Below are positions 1-10,965 of a stretch of 64,000 nt of DNA, piece after piece. Position numbers and translations under genes: made by a program. Every line of letters begins with the position of its first letter. The first letter of the stretch is position 1. The stretch lies in NCBI GenBank assembly GCA_025084515.1, contig JAJAGP010000204.1, positions 372,001 through 436,000 of the forward strand, given 5' to 3'. This DNA is from Ancistrus triradiatus (taxonomy: Eukaryota > Chordata > Actinopteri > Siluriformes > Loricariidae). A model generated the notes under the pieces. That model did not search any database, was not told where the DNA came from, and saw nothing but the letters and a program-made list of their open reading frames with translations.

Positions 1-39
1 TTTCATGTTATAATCCTGCTTTTTCTGGTAAGGGCCATG

Positions 40-220
40 GGTGGGTCATAAGGTGCAGGCATATGGGTGCCCTCAATGGGGCACCAGTCCATTGCAGGGC
101 TGAGCAGAGACAACCAATCGTACCTGTGTGTTATGCCCAACCTGGCTGGTAGGCACCATCAGGGCTTAAACCCAGGGCACTGCGATGTTGGGCTAGCAAA
201 CTGGTGCTGTGCCACCTGAA
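40..220 (-). repeat. Diverged tRNA-derived SINE fragment (mermaid-like)
   Basis: Read on the minus strand, the block opens with a tRNA-like head (ggtggcacagcacc near 215, and a box B-like gggtttaagcc near 172). It ends with a phrase close to 'atggactggtgccccat' (near 75-95), the hallmark of the 3' domain of fish mermaid/DANA-type SINEs. It is strongly mutated, and the outer ends are approximate. It lies head to tail with the younger SINE starting at 231. Confidence 0.5.
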
Positions 221-230
221 TGTGATTTTA

Positions 231-417
231 TTTACATTTACATTTACATCGCTTATCCAGAGCGACTTACAATTGATACAGTCTTACAATCCAAGCAATT
301 GTGGGTTAAGGGTCTTGCTCAAGGACCCAACAGTGGCAGCTTGGCAGAGGTGGGATTTGAACCCTGGACCTTCTGGTCCATAGTCCAGTACCTTATCTGC
401 TAGGCTACCACAGTCCC
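231..417 (-). repeat. tRNA-derived SINE with L2-type tail, copy 1
   Basis: This is one of twelve copies of the same short element in the window. On the minus strand it runs from gggactgtggtagcc through a pol III box A (tagcctagcag-like) and box B (ggttcaaatcc) to a tail of repeated atgtaaa. The tail region carries the 'gtcgctctggataag' signature seen at the 3' end of fish L2-clade LINEs. This copy has lost about 18 bp of the tail (the gcatttagcagacgccc part), so the tail runs straight into the cttatccagag block. Confidence 0.9.
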
Positions 418-2334
418 TTATTAGTTGAGAACCTAAAGCATGAAGTGGTCATAGGTGTGTGTATATATGGAAAGTGTTTTACAATGACTTTAAATATTTT
501 GCCTTCATAAGGAAATACAGCAGAAATAACTTCCATCAACATATTTATGAATAGCTTTACATTATTTACCCGACTAGTATTTACAAAGTTACCGATTTCC
601 AAAGTACTCTTCACATGCTGAGTTCTGGTCTGCACAAAACTTTTGCCTTGTGCTTCTGCAGTAATATCCATCTCTGCAAAACAACAACAACAACAACAAA
701 AACCAGTCCTATCAGATTCCCTTTTAGAAAGACTGTATTTTTATCAGTAGGCAGTCTGTGTGCTCGAGTCTCAGAAGTTTTGTCTCTTGAGCTTAGCATG
801 TTGCCTCATACAGAAAAGGCCTTGATGTGAAAACAAATAGCAGCCTGCCTCACCCCTGGCCAGAGGTGACGGGCCACAGCTATGACTGCAATCTCCACTG
901 CTCCGATTCAAATCTCCTGGCAGGCACCAAGCCACGAGACAGAAAACATATTCTCACCTCTATTGCGAGTACGCGTAGGGCTGCAGGATCAGCCTAGATG
1001 CAGGACTGGGAATACTGGATCTATCTGAATGACAGACATAGGTTAATAACCTTTTACCCGACTGTGGGTCTGTCAGTCCACATCAGCAAAATAAGATGAG
1101 AACTTGATGAGCAGAAATATACATGTACATGTGATAGCATTATACAGTGACGTAGATGGGAAGAGCTGAATCTGTACGAGTACATGAGTACGAGAACATA
1201 TCTGCATATGTAAACGTGTGTCAGAATGGTGTGACATTGATTTGTGGATAAGCCTTTTGTTGTGTATCTTGAGAATGTATGTTAATGCATGCTGGACATC
1301 ATCTGTTGTGCTGAATTATGGTACTGTATGTACATAATTAACCTAAGTAAGGTAATTTTGCATAAATGCTCATCAATAACGGATGAACATGCTAATCAAA
1401 AGTCCGGCTTACTGTTCGGGTAAATTAACTAAAGCATCCCGACTGTGCAAAAGAACTATCGCCAACAGCTTTCAAATGGACAGCTCTGTAATTTATAGTA
1501 ATGACAAATCGCAAGCAAGCCTTGCCTTCCACCAAAGAGGAACGTACCTCATAAAACAAAGGCGCTTCTGCTGAGCATTTGTTTCTCTTTGAGGGATGGC
1601 ACAGAGCTGCATTAGCATGGCTCATAGTGAAGAATCTGCAAGTAATAACTCAGAAAACAGAGTAATTAGCACAGGCATCTGTAAAACAATGACCCTTATT
1701 CATCAAAACCACTTACTCCGGGGTGCAGTTTGAAGTGATCTCCTTTCCTCTGGGGGGAACACTCAGCAGGTACTTTTTGTGGAGAAGCAGCGTGTAAAAA
1801 AGTTCCCTGTTCCTCTGTGCAGACACCATGGTGAAATTGGAGGCTAGGAGAGGTAATAATCTTTTCTGATGACAGTGGAAGTATAGCATGAATCCCTGCA
1901 TACAAAAGGAGTTCTGGGGTCGCTCTAGATGACTGCATGATCCAGCAGCTTAAGGTTTCAAAGGCAGAGAATGCAGATTGTATCGTGAAGACTACGGACA
2001 AGTGACAGGGCAGATCTGGTGAAGGGGATTTCTGATGCAATACTAGTCCTACATCAAAGACCTGATAGAAACTCACCCACGTGAGTGAGCAAACAGATAA
2101 TAAATAAGTTAATCAAATGACCTTCATTATACTTCAGTAAAGCTGGCTGGAAATGGAACAAGGAGGTCCAGTGTAGACTATAACTCAGAGGCATTTTCAA
2201 CACTATATGACTCACCGATGTTTTATATGCTAATAAACGTTTGTAGGTATTTTGATTGTTTGGTCTCAAAGGTCCCAAATTTACCTTAAAGCCGTGGAAA
2301 AGATGTCTGCACGGGTTAGAAGCAATATTGTCTG
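418..2334. other. Single-copy DNA, no gene recognised
   Basis: I see no exon-like coding stretch. The longest stop-free run, 126 codons on the minus strand at 1696-2076, has no recognisable domain. A short (AAC)n tract sits at 677-702. Palindromic ACATGT/GTAC clusters occur near 1120-1195. Confidence 0.5.
677..702 (+). repeat. (AAC)n microsatellite
   Basis: Six consecutive caa units are flanked by A-runs. It is short enough to be only weakly polymorphic. Confidence 0.85.
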
Positions 2335-2440
2335 CAATAGAATTACCTTCTCAGTCACCTGACCATAACCCTGTGAAGCCAATGTGGGAGGGATCATGGA
2401 TGAAAGGTTTGAGACAAGTATCCCTCTAGCTTCAGCAGAG
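2335..2440 (+). mobile_element. Possible relic of a Tc1-type transposase C-terminal region
   Basis: One forward frame around 2350-2400 reads LPSQSPDHNPVKPMWEG. This is very close to the Tc1/mariner signature surrounding the third catalytic residue (SQSPDLNPIE.LW). No terminal inverted repeats were found around it and the neighbouring sequence does not align to the other Tc1 copies by eye, so only a short, old fragment is claimed. Chance similarity is possible. Confidence 0.3.
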
Positions 2441-2922
2441 CAGAGCAGAGCGTGTTCGGAGAATTTGTGCGAAAACCGACCTCAGACAACAGCGTATAGA
2501 GTATATTAGCATATATTTTCTTTGTTAACAAACACAAACATTGGCTGAGGTGTTCTGAAACATTTGACATACAATGGCGTACAGTGTTACCTTAAGAACT
2601 GCACTCTAACCTACTCGGTTTCACAGTGGTATGCAGTGGCCTACTTGTTTTGCTCAGTTAATGCAACAGGATAATATTGCAACTTGCGATATACCATCAG
2701 CCAACATGTGTCATGTTGGATGAGCAAGCTGCTGTTCCTGTTTGTCGTTGCCAGTCAGAAACAAATCCACCAAGCAGATTTCCCTATAAAGGGTGAAAGA
2801 GCATTCTGTTCTTGCACACCTTTAAACAGTGCATTCAGGGTGACCGGCTGTGCAATGTCTGATAAGTGTGATTGCTCAGTTTGATATCCAGTACTGCCTT
2901 AAAATTTAAATATATGTTATAG
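2441..2922. other. Single-copy DNA, nothing recognised
   Basis: This is an AT-rich stretch up to the Tc1 insertion at 2925. A small agcagagcagagcag triplication lies near 2440. No gene or repeat was identified. Confidence 0.5.
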
Positions 2923-2924
2923 TA

Positions 2925-4268
2925 TATTGGTGCTTGAAAGATTGTGAACCCTTTAGAATTTCCTATATTTCTGCATAAATATGACCTAAAACATCATCAG
3001 ATTTTCACACACGTCATAAAAGTAGATAAAAAGAACCCAGTTAAACAAATGAGCCAAAAATATTATACTTGGTCATTTATTTATTGAGGAAAATGATCCA
3101 ATATTACATATTAGTGAGTGGCAAAAGTATGTGTGCCTCTAAGATTAGCAGTTAATTTGAAGGTGAAATTAGAGTCAGGTGTTTTCAATCAATGGGATGA
3201 CAATCAGGTGTGAGTGGGCACCCTGTTTTATTTAAAGAACAGGGATCTATCAAAGTCTGCTCTGCACAAAACGTTTGTGGAAGTGTATCATGGCGCAAAC
3301 AAAGGAGATTTCTGAGGAGCTCAGAAAGAGTTGTTGATGCTCATCAGGCTGGAAAAGGTTACAAAACCATCTCTAAAGAGTTTGGGCTCCAGCAATGCAC
3401 AGTCAGACAGATTGTGTACAAATGGAGGAAATTCAAGACCATTGTTACCCTCCCCAGGAGTGGTCGTCCAACAAAGATCACTCCAAGAGCAAGGCGTGTA
3501 ATAGCTGGTGAGGTCACAATGGACCCCAGGGTAACTTCTAAGCAACTGAAGGCCACTCTCACATTGGCTAATGTTAATGTTCATGAGTCCACCATCAGAA
3601 GAACACTGAACAACAATGGTGTGCATGGCAGGGCTGCAAGGAGAAAGCGACTGCTCTCCAAAAAGAACATTGCTGCTCGTCTGCAGTTTGCTAAAGATCA
3701 CGTGGACAAGCCAGAAGGCTATTGGAAGAATGTTCTGTTTGACAGATGAGACCAAAATGGAACTTTTTGGTTTAAAAGAAAAGTGTTATGTTTGGAGAAA
3801 GGAAAACCCTGCATTCCAGCATAAGAACCTTATCCCATGGTGGTGTGGTAGTGTCATGGTTTGGGCCTGTTTTGCTGGAAAGGAAAATGTCAGGACATCT
3901 GTCCATGAACTGAATCTCAAAATAAGTTGAATCATGCAGCAAGAATGGGATAAAATTCCTCCAAGCCGGTGTGCAGGACTGATCAACAGTTACAGGAAAT
4001 GTTTAGCTGCAGTTATTGCTGCACAGGGGGGTCACACCAGATACTGAAAGCAAAGGTTCACAGACTTTTTGCCACTCACTAATATGTAATATTGGATCAT
4101 TTTGCTCAATAAATAAATGACCAAGTATAATATTTGTGTCTCATTTGTTTAACTGGGTTCTCTTTATCTATTTTTAGAACTTGTGTGGAAATCTGATGAT
4201 GTTTTAGGTCATATTGGTGCAGAAATATAGAAACTTCTAAAGGGTTCACAAACTTTCAAGCACCACTG
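2925..4268 (+). mobile_element. Tc1-like transposon, family A copy 1 (internally deleted)
   Basis: The element is bounded by TA dinucleotides (2923-2924 and 4269-4270), the Tc1/mariner target duplication. The ends are inverted copies of a roughly 210-bp arm. The outer tip is tattggtgcttgaaag on the left and ctttcaagcaccactg on the right. An inner repeat (gtggcaaaagtatgtg near 3119, and its inverse near 4062) gives the IR/DR arrangement of Tc1 elements such as Sleeping Beauty. At 1344 bp it is shorter than the usual 1.6 kb because the 3' half of the transposase is largely deleted. A sister copy lies at 32878-34248. Confidence 0.95.
3290..4047 (+). pseudogene. Tc1 family A transposase, frameshifted and deleted
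   Basis: The intact family product is a DDE transposase that binds the inverted repeats through an N-terminal paired-type helix-turn-helix and cuts and pastes at TA. The natural start is ATG 3290 (MAQTKEISEEL). A one-base loss near 3330 shifts the frame, after which the HTH (KEFGLQQCTVRQIVYKW) and the linker LPRSGRPTK are readable. A second shift occurs near 3735, just before the first catalytic block (TDETKMELFG, Asp codon 3745-3747). Around 3940 the sequence jumps from the region just before the second Asp to the C-terminal end, so the second and third catalytic residues are missing. The stop at 4045-4047 is the normal family stop. It is dead as an enzyme. Confidence 0.92.
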
Positions 4269-4270
4269 TA

Positions 4271-5239
4271 TTTGTGTACATCTGGCCATTAAAAGCATTG
4301 TTTGCATAGTTATATTTATTATACTTAGATGGAAATATAAAAATGTCCTTTTGTGGTATAAAAACAACTACAGCCAATTAGTTCAATTATCAGTACAATT
4401 TCGTAGATTTAATTTACTTTGGGTGGTTTTTTTCTCTTTGAGGTTACACTGAGACAATATTAAGAAGCCAACTGTCCTAGCCGTACACATAGATATAAAT
4501 CCACAAATATGCATTCTACCCACCCTCCTAATGCATACATCAAGCCTGTCAGGACATGGGTAGGCAGTATTTTAATTAAGTGTCTCATCTGAAGAGGCAC
4601 TAATGAGTTTGGCAAGGATCTGTAGGGGAGCTTGCGGAGAAGAGAATGAATTGCCGTCCTTTCCCTTTTGCACACTGATGCATACTCACTCTATTGATTG
4701 CAATTCAAACAGGGGGATGACAACCGTTAATCAGTGCCAAGGTGTAGAGATTAGTATCTTTAAATGAAATAGCGAAAGTGATTTGACCCAGGCTAACTTT
4801 AATAACTTTAGCACTTGGTACGCTCGCGGGCAGAGAGAGGGAGAGAACGAGGTCTCTGCTGAGAGAAGCACAAACAGAAGTAGGGAAACGATGTTCTCAC
4901 AAGTAGGGCTGGATGTCTCTGTGTAATACAAGTTAATTTAGCATCTGGGGATACTGGCCTAGCCGTTCACTCCGGAGATGCTGTCTGAGTGTCATAGGAA
5001 AAAAATTCCTACAAAAATGCTAACATTAAAATGTTTAATTATAGCTGTCAATACCAAATGAAAAGTAAGTTTACATTTTGCTTTCTTACCCCGTTTGGCC
5101 TGGTCAGGGTCACGGCACCAGGTAAGGAAAGTCACAGCAGAAAGGCATTATATAGCATTATATACGTATAAGTTGGTATAATATTATAATATTACATTAT
5201 GGTATAATACTATATACTATAAAGTATAATATTATAAGT
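4271..5239. other. Single-copy DNA with AT-rich palindromes at its end
   Basis: No coding signal is visible. At 5140-5236 there is a very AT-rich segment containing the perfect 12-bp palindrome tataatattata twice (5177-5188 and 5225-5236), each next to an agttgg word. A short minus-strand SINE-like phrase (ccctgaccaggccaaa) is possible near 5093-5108. Confidence 0.5.
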
Positions 5240-5480
5240 TGGCGCCGCACAATTCCCATGTTTACTCATTTCCTACGTGGAATTTGACATGTTCTCCTTT
5301 GTGTCTGGGTTTCCTTAAGGTAATCATGTTTCCTTTAACCATGTAGACACATGCTAGTAGGTTGACTGGCTGCTCTAAATTGGCATTGGGTGTGATGCCC
5401 AGCAGTGGGCTGGCAACCTGTCTTGGGCTCGATATTTTGGTCCTACCACAACCCTCACCAGGATAAAGCTCTTACTTGTG
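5240..5480 (+). repeat. Old mermaid/DANA-type SINE fragment
   Basis: Ordered matches to the fish mermaid consensus are visible. They include catgttctcctttgtgtctgg (5289-5309), an eroded 'tccgg...cccacagtccaaagacatgc' portion (5310-5352), 'ggttgactggctgctctaaattgg' (5360-5383) and 'gatgcccagcagtgggctggcaacctgt' (5392-5420). The tRNA-like head is eroded. It is strongly diverged, hence old. Confidence 0.65.
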
Positions 5481-7590
5481 AGCCCATCAAAGATTAAGCT
5501 ATATCTAGGACCTTTCCTTTCATATCCTTTTTTATTCCCAAAGTAAACAGGTATGTGCCATGACTGGCACATTTTTTTAAAGCATATTTTTACCAAACTT
5601 TATGAAAGTTATTATTAAAGGTTAATAATGTGTAAAGTACAAACAGTTCATCACTTACTTTTATTCATGTCTCTGTAGGTGGAGGTGAGCTACATATGTT
5701 GATCACAGAGTATTGCTATTTTGAGCTATGCCCTCCTTGGCCTGCTGAACCAGACTAGGTGGAGGCTTATCTCTGTAGAGCTCATTAATCAACTAGCTAT
5801 GACTTTTTGGCATGCACTTTTTGTACCTATAATGACCAGCCCTCCCCGATTCCTCTCTGCCCCCAGGACACAATTACTGACTCAACACAAGGGATGACCT
5901 CTGTCATTTAAATAGATCAGGTTCTTAACATTAGACTGTTTAGAAGAAGAAAGAAATTCCCCTTATCCCTCGGAGGGACAGAGTAATCTCTCTGTTTTTT
6001 AATCATCTGATAAGCCTTGTGCAAATACAGACTTGAACTCGCACTCATTTCAGAGAGCTAGATCTGAAATGACCTTTTCATGATGCATGTACACACGGCA
6101 TGTGCCCACACACAAACACACAAAATAACTTTCCATTGATACATCACACACTCATGGCCAGTACATGCATGAAGCTTCACATAGATGACCAATAATGATC
6201 GGCTTTGATGCAGATGACGCTTCAGAAATGTGTTTTTGTGTGCAATAATAGAGAGAAGGTATTCAGGGCAGTTGAATTCCAAGGTCTCCCACCTGATGTG
6301 GTTTTGGAACTCTTCTCTGGGGAAGTTGTGAGCCTGCATGGCACATGGAACCACTGTGGATTTTACTCTGACTGTTTCACTGGTCGAATGTTTTGCTGCA
6401 CCATCTGGCTCCGGAGTGGGTCTGGGAACCATTTTACCCCACCAGTCCAGACACAACTCCATCCTTTCCAGCCTCCCTGCCTGTGTTGTACTGAAGCTCA
6501 GTGTCGGCTTCCTAAAGCAGAGCCGCAATCTCACCCTCCTGTGTGTCTCTTCCACGATAATTATGTTTTTATGTTGGTGGACGTTTATGGTTTATGGACG
6601 TCTATGGTTAAAAAAGTACGAAAGGATTCCACATCAGTTAGTAACCTTGAAATGCATGTTAGCTGTCACGCTGCTCTGTACCAGTGGTAGTTGACTGAAA
6701 GCTATTATTGTATCTATTGTTGTCTTGATTTGATTGACAGTCCTGCACTCAAGGTGCTTTGACATTCATAGCATTAGGAGATGAAATAGGCCATGTTTAC
6801 ACTTAAGAATATCTTTGCACAATGTACAGACACGCTCATCCTGAAGCAAAACTTGAGTGTAAGACTTCATTCCTGAAACACTGGATGCTTGATTCGATCA
6901 AAATTGAGTTCACAGTGTTACCTTTGCTCAGCCAAGGAAGGATGATGATCCAATCAAGTTAAATTTGGGGACGTGTGTAAGGTTGTTTCCAGGGATGAAG
7001 CTCAGAGAATATAAAATACTCATTATTCTCAATACAAAACCCCTATTACCACAGAAAAAGGTCTAGCGTGTGATGTTTCTCCATATTTAATGCGGGTTAT
7101 AAGGTTGGCACGATATCACTGGTGGGGTTTGTGTATCTGTTAGACTGTAAAAGGATAAAGGACATGAGACTCATTTTCTCTTTTCTGTCTGATGCCCAAT
7201 TATAGCTCAAGGAAATCGTACAAACACAACACTTGTTTTTACGTGCCGAAAACCTAGTCTGAGTGTTTACTTTATTCCCTCTTGTGTCACAGTTGATACT
7301 GTTCTGGTATAATAATTTCTATTTTTGCCCCCCAGATATAGGCAGACTATTTATCATGTGGTTTGTAAATTGACACAAAACATTGTTACACCCAGAGAAA
7401 TTGTGAACATGAAATATTAAAGTCTGCGTGACCAGGATCTTGACTCAGCACCACTTGTCTGTGGGTGATCTGTAGTAATAATATGTGGGATGTGTGGGTG
7501 GTTCTTACTCTCGCTGAATATTGCATTTAAGTTAGACTCTAACATCTTGTTTATTAATCTTTCTAAATACCACATTTGTCTTGAATGGCT
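5481..7590. other. Single-copy DNA, no gene recognised
   Basis: Overlapping stop-free stretches of up to 165 codons at 6058-6694 occur on both strands in several frames, with no domain, no splice context and no sign of coding bias. I read them as chance. No repeat family was recognised here. Confidence 0.5.
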
Positions 7591-7592
7591 TA

Positions 7593-8165
7593 CCGTATTT
7601 TTCGGGCTATAAAGCGCACCGGCTTATAAGGAGCGATATCAACGATCGGCTGCTAACGGATCTATGTTCATACATAAAGCGCACCGGGTTATAAGACGCA
7701 TGAAATGAAACAAAACTCTTAAGTTCCCTCGGAAGCTCAGTTTGGTCTTTACCTGGCGCAGGGCGTCTTCTTGCTTCCTCCACTTCCGTACCATTGATTC
7801 GTTAATGTTGAATTCTCTGGCAGCTGCTCTATGTCCATGTTGTACTGCGTGACTGATAGCGTTGTGTTTGAAAATCCGCTTCGCAAATGAATGAATGAAT
7901 GCATGTACCCTAATGCTGAAGCACATACCGTATTACTCCGCGATGTTTCCTGACTACGGTGGCCGTGAGCTTCGTAACTTACCAAGACCGTGCTAAAACA
8001 TTTTGACAGATTTATGAGCGCCGTGTACCATCTACAGTCGGTTCTAGGTCAGAAAGCACAACCAGAATTAATTCATACATTAGACGCACCGCATTTTAAG
8101 GCGCACTGTCGATTTTTGAGAAAGTTAAAGGATTTTAAGTGCGCCTTATGGTCCGAAAAATACGG
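7593..8165. mobile_element. Pogo-type MITE, copy 1, with complete inverted ends
   Basis: This is a 573-bp element flanked by TA (7591-7592 and 8166-8167). The left tip ccgtatttttcgggctataa is mirrored by the right tip ttatggtccgaaaaatacgg. Subterminal 'aagcgcaccgg.ttataag' words recur at both ends. TIRs of this type with a TA target are known in fish pogo/Tigger-like non-autonomous elements. The interior on the minus strand still encodes a helix-turn-helix remnant (see 7740-7875). A second copy is at 43625-44166. Confidence 0.85.
7740..7875 (-). pseudogene. Remnant of a pogo/Brinker-type helix-turn-helix domain
   Basis: The minus strand reads FKHNAISHAVQHG, then HRAAAREFNINESMVRKWRK, then QEDAL. 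This resembles the HTH of pogo/CENP-B/Brinker-like proteins (pattern HGNRAAA.FGV.E..VR.WRKQ), the DNA-binding part of pogo transposases. No DDE domain follows; the reading frame ends inside the element. It is a captured N-terminal piece and not a working gene. The same peptide is encoded in the second copy with few changes. Confidence 0.7.
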
Positions 8166-8167
8166 TA

Positions 8168-9649
8168 TTTAGTAATAAGTACCTAGCAGTTAATCACAGG
8201 TCTCCAAAAAACGTGGTTCGAATCAGATTTGGAAAGGACAGCAGCCTGTCTGAACTTAATAGTGTAAGTTCCTACAGTGATGTAAATGACTTCTTAACTA
8301 CCTATTGGCAAAAGTCTAAAATCTCAACACTTTTACAAAAAAAATAATAAATTTTAAATATTAAGCAGGGATTATTTATGGTAAAGCAAACAGTGACTTT
8401 TACACCAAATCATCAACCTTATATTTAATGACAAGAACTAAGAAGAGGGTTCAATATGCTAAACAGATGTAACATATTTCAGAACCGAAATGACAGATTT
8501 CAAATATTTTCAGAACCTTTCTGACGTCCTCCAACAGGGTATGTCAAACATTGCACTTGTGATGGTAGCTTGGTTCATGACATAAATGCACTATGTACAC
8601 TTAGTCAGTTTGTGTTGTATCGGTGATCATCACTGTCACAGCAACAAAGAGACCAAATCCAATCCAGAGTTTTAGGCCAGGATCAGCTGCAATACTAGTA
8701 CTCCCAGTTATGGATGTACTGCATCCTTTGCCATGATTTAACTTCCCGTTAAAGTCCAAACCAGAACATTTATATGAATGAAGCACTGCAACCCCAACAT
8801 TTACAACTCAATTCCCTCTCCTGTTTTCTCTAAAGCATTTGATACTAGAGTGAGGCAAAACTGTGAGAGCTGCCTCAGTGCTCTGTGCCCACAGCTGTGT
8901 GTGAGCTTACAGATATTGATGCAGGCCATCAGTGTGTCAGCATTTAAGACTGTTTCTGTGGAATCCCTGATTATTTGGACTGCAGAAGAGAAGCTGTTTT
9001 TTTTCCTCCACTTCTTTTCTGCTCTGATGCCTAGCAGCTGTAAAGCACAGGCATGTGGAGATTCGGCTCTCTCAGCCTCTCATTCTCCATTCAGCTGTGA
9101 CAACATGCACACACTTTTCGCTCTCTCTCTGCCTCCCTCCCTGTCCCTCCAGTTATTTTTGGGTACTGCCCTGAGCTGTACCTTGCTTCAAAGGCAAGCG
9201 GAGGTTGCTTTCTGTTTATTTATTCATTCTTTCTTTTCTCTTAAACTCACACAGACAGCTGAGTTGAATCGATGTCATGTTGGTCTTAGCTGATTAGGAA
9301 CGGGGTACAGCCCCAACATGGCCCGTATGAAACGCATGATTTCTGGGTCTAAGAGGTAAAGGGAAGATAAACGTTCGGACATGTAGGTATGTACATATGT
9401 GAAACCTGTTTATATGACATAATAATAATTGGTTTTAATCTTAGCCCAGATGTGTTTTTATTGCCTTAAGAAACATATTTGCTGCCCTTTCAGAGGTGAG
9501 AACAAAAGGCCAATTCCAGAGATCACTTCATCAGGAAAGGTCAACCAATCACTGTCAACAACACAGCAGACAGAATAGTCCAAATAGAAAACAGCAACCC
9601 ATTCAGCAGAATTTCATCACGGGAAGAATGATGTTACAGTACATTCATC
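8168..9649. other. Single-copy DNA, no gene recognised
   Basis: A 171-codon stop-free run at 8778-9293 (plus strand) is rich in Ser, Leu and Phe. It covers a pyrimidine-rich patch (9119-9153, ctctctctgcctccctccctg) and has no domain. I consider it non-coding. Confidence 0.5.
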
Positions 9650-9735
9650 TTAAGAAATCACTTTATCCTGCTCAGTGTCACTGAGGGTCTGAAGTGCAGC
9701 CTGGACAGGCCACTGGTCATCTGTTGGAGGTGGCC
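9650..9735 (-). repeat. Mermaid-type SINE 3' fragment
   Basis: The phrases ctttatcctgctcagtgtcac (9661-9681) and gggtctgaagtgcagcctgg (9685-9704) are the reverse complement of the 3' domain of mermaid-type SINEs (gaccctgagcaggataaag). Only the tail is present. Confidence 0.55.
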
Positions 9736-10606
9736 TTAATCGAGTTAAGAAGGCTGTGATTTTGATTATACCGTGTAGCATTTATGCATATTTTAATGAA
9801 AACATAAATACATGATATGTGACGTATTTACACACGGTGTGTGTCGTTTAACAACATATTATATACCATAACTGGCAAAGCTATACTGGATACTGTAGTA
9901 TAGTGGCCTTGACTAAATAGTCAACACTCGAGACGTGTGGTTACATCTTCTACACTTACAGTACATTGTATGCGTGTGCATAATCTCGATGAAAACATTT
10001 TGAACATCACATTAAAACATGAATTCAAATTAATCTAATTATTTCTGAAAACCTTTTAGCACTAAGAGCACTAAGTTAAAGGAGGTCAAAGAATCATTAC
10101 AGAAAAATGCAAAACTGCAAAAGCAGCTGTGATGGGAGGAAAACACTGGCAGAACGTGCTGTATCATAGGCTTATGCTCACTGGGGTGGCACAGCAGTAA
10201 TTCTCCAGCCTAATTGTGAATTCTGACTGGGTCAGGCATTACACTGTCACAATTGACCGTGTCTGAGGGAGAGGAGGCATGATCATCCCCGCCCTCCTGT
10301 GCCCTCCATGACTCTGACCAGTATATGTGGGGTTAAAACACTAAAAACTCTATGGATTACAGATTTGTGGTGACAACATGTCTGACTACAGTCGGTAATC
10401 CAAATCCACCAGAAAACGACCTCAGGCAGTTTGCTTTTAGAGAGAGTTAAAGTGAGAGCGATGTTTTTCTGTATCACTTTACACAATAAGCAGTCTGCCA
10501 GTTGATATTATACTACACCATTACACAGTAACACCTACTGAACCTTCAGCTATCGTCCTTTTCCTTCTCACTAACTGGTGTTCACATACAGGGAAAACGC
10601 ACGTTT

Positions 10607-10652
<46 letters not shown>

Positions 10653-10964
10653 GGGAGGAAGAGCGTGAGGGGAATAACGTTCATCATCTGTGCCTTTTCG
10701 TGCGACTGCAGGGCTAAAACAATATAAATAACATGGGCCCTGAAGGATTGGTGTGCTCCGCTCTGACAGCGAGATGGAGTATTGATTCCTGGCATGGTAC
10801 TAAAATTGCCTGCCTCCCAGCCTCCAGACATGCATGTTGGCAAGTCTCAGAGAGGGTGAGGCATTTCCTAAAACCCGAGAACGTTGTCAGTATGGTCATT
10901 AATAAATTGAAAAAAGAGGAATAGACTGCTCTTATAACCAGACAGCTTGTTTGGAAAAGTATAT
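9736..10964. other. Single-copy DNA with a (GA)n tract
   Basis: No gene was seen. It contains the GA microsatellite at 10611-10660. A weak mermaid-like head (ggggtggcacagcag) lies at 10180-10195 without the rest of the element. Confidence 0.5.
10611..10660 (+). repeat. (GA)n microsatellite, interrupted
   Basis: About 20 GA units are interrupted by GG near 10641 and 10653. Purine-only runs of this kind can form triplex DNA. Confidence 0.9.
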
Positions 10965-10965
10965 A

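Noticed and set aside
1696..2076. 126-codon stretch, minus strand
   Set aside because: No domain and another minus-strand frame is open across the same region.
3321..3755. 144-codon minus-strand frame
   Set aside because: Antisense shadow of the Tc1 family A transposase.
6058..6694. Overlapping 118-165 codon open stretches on both strands
   Set aside because: Several frames open at once on both strands without any domain; looks like chance lack of stops.
8778..9293. 171-codon open stretch, plus strand
   Set aside because: Covers a pyrimidine-rich patch; no recognisable domain, no conserved motif.
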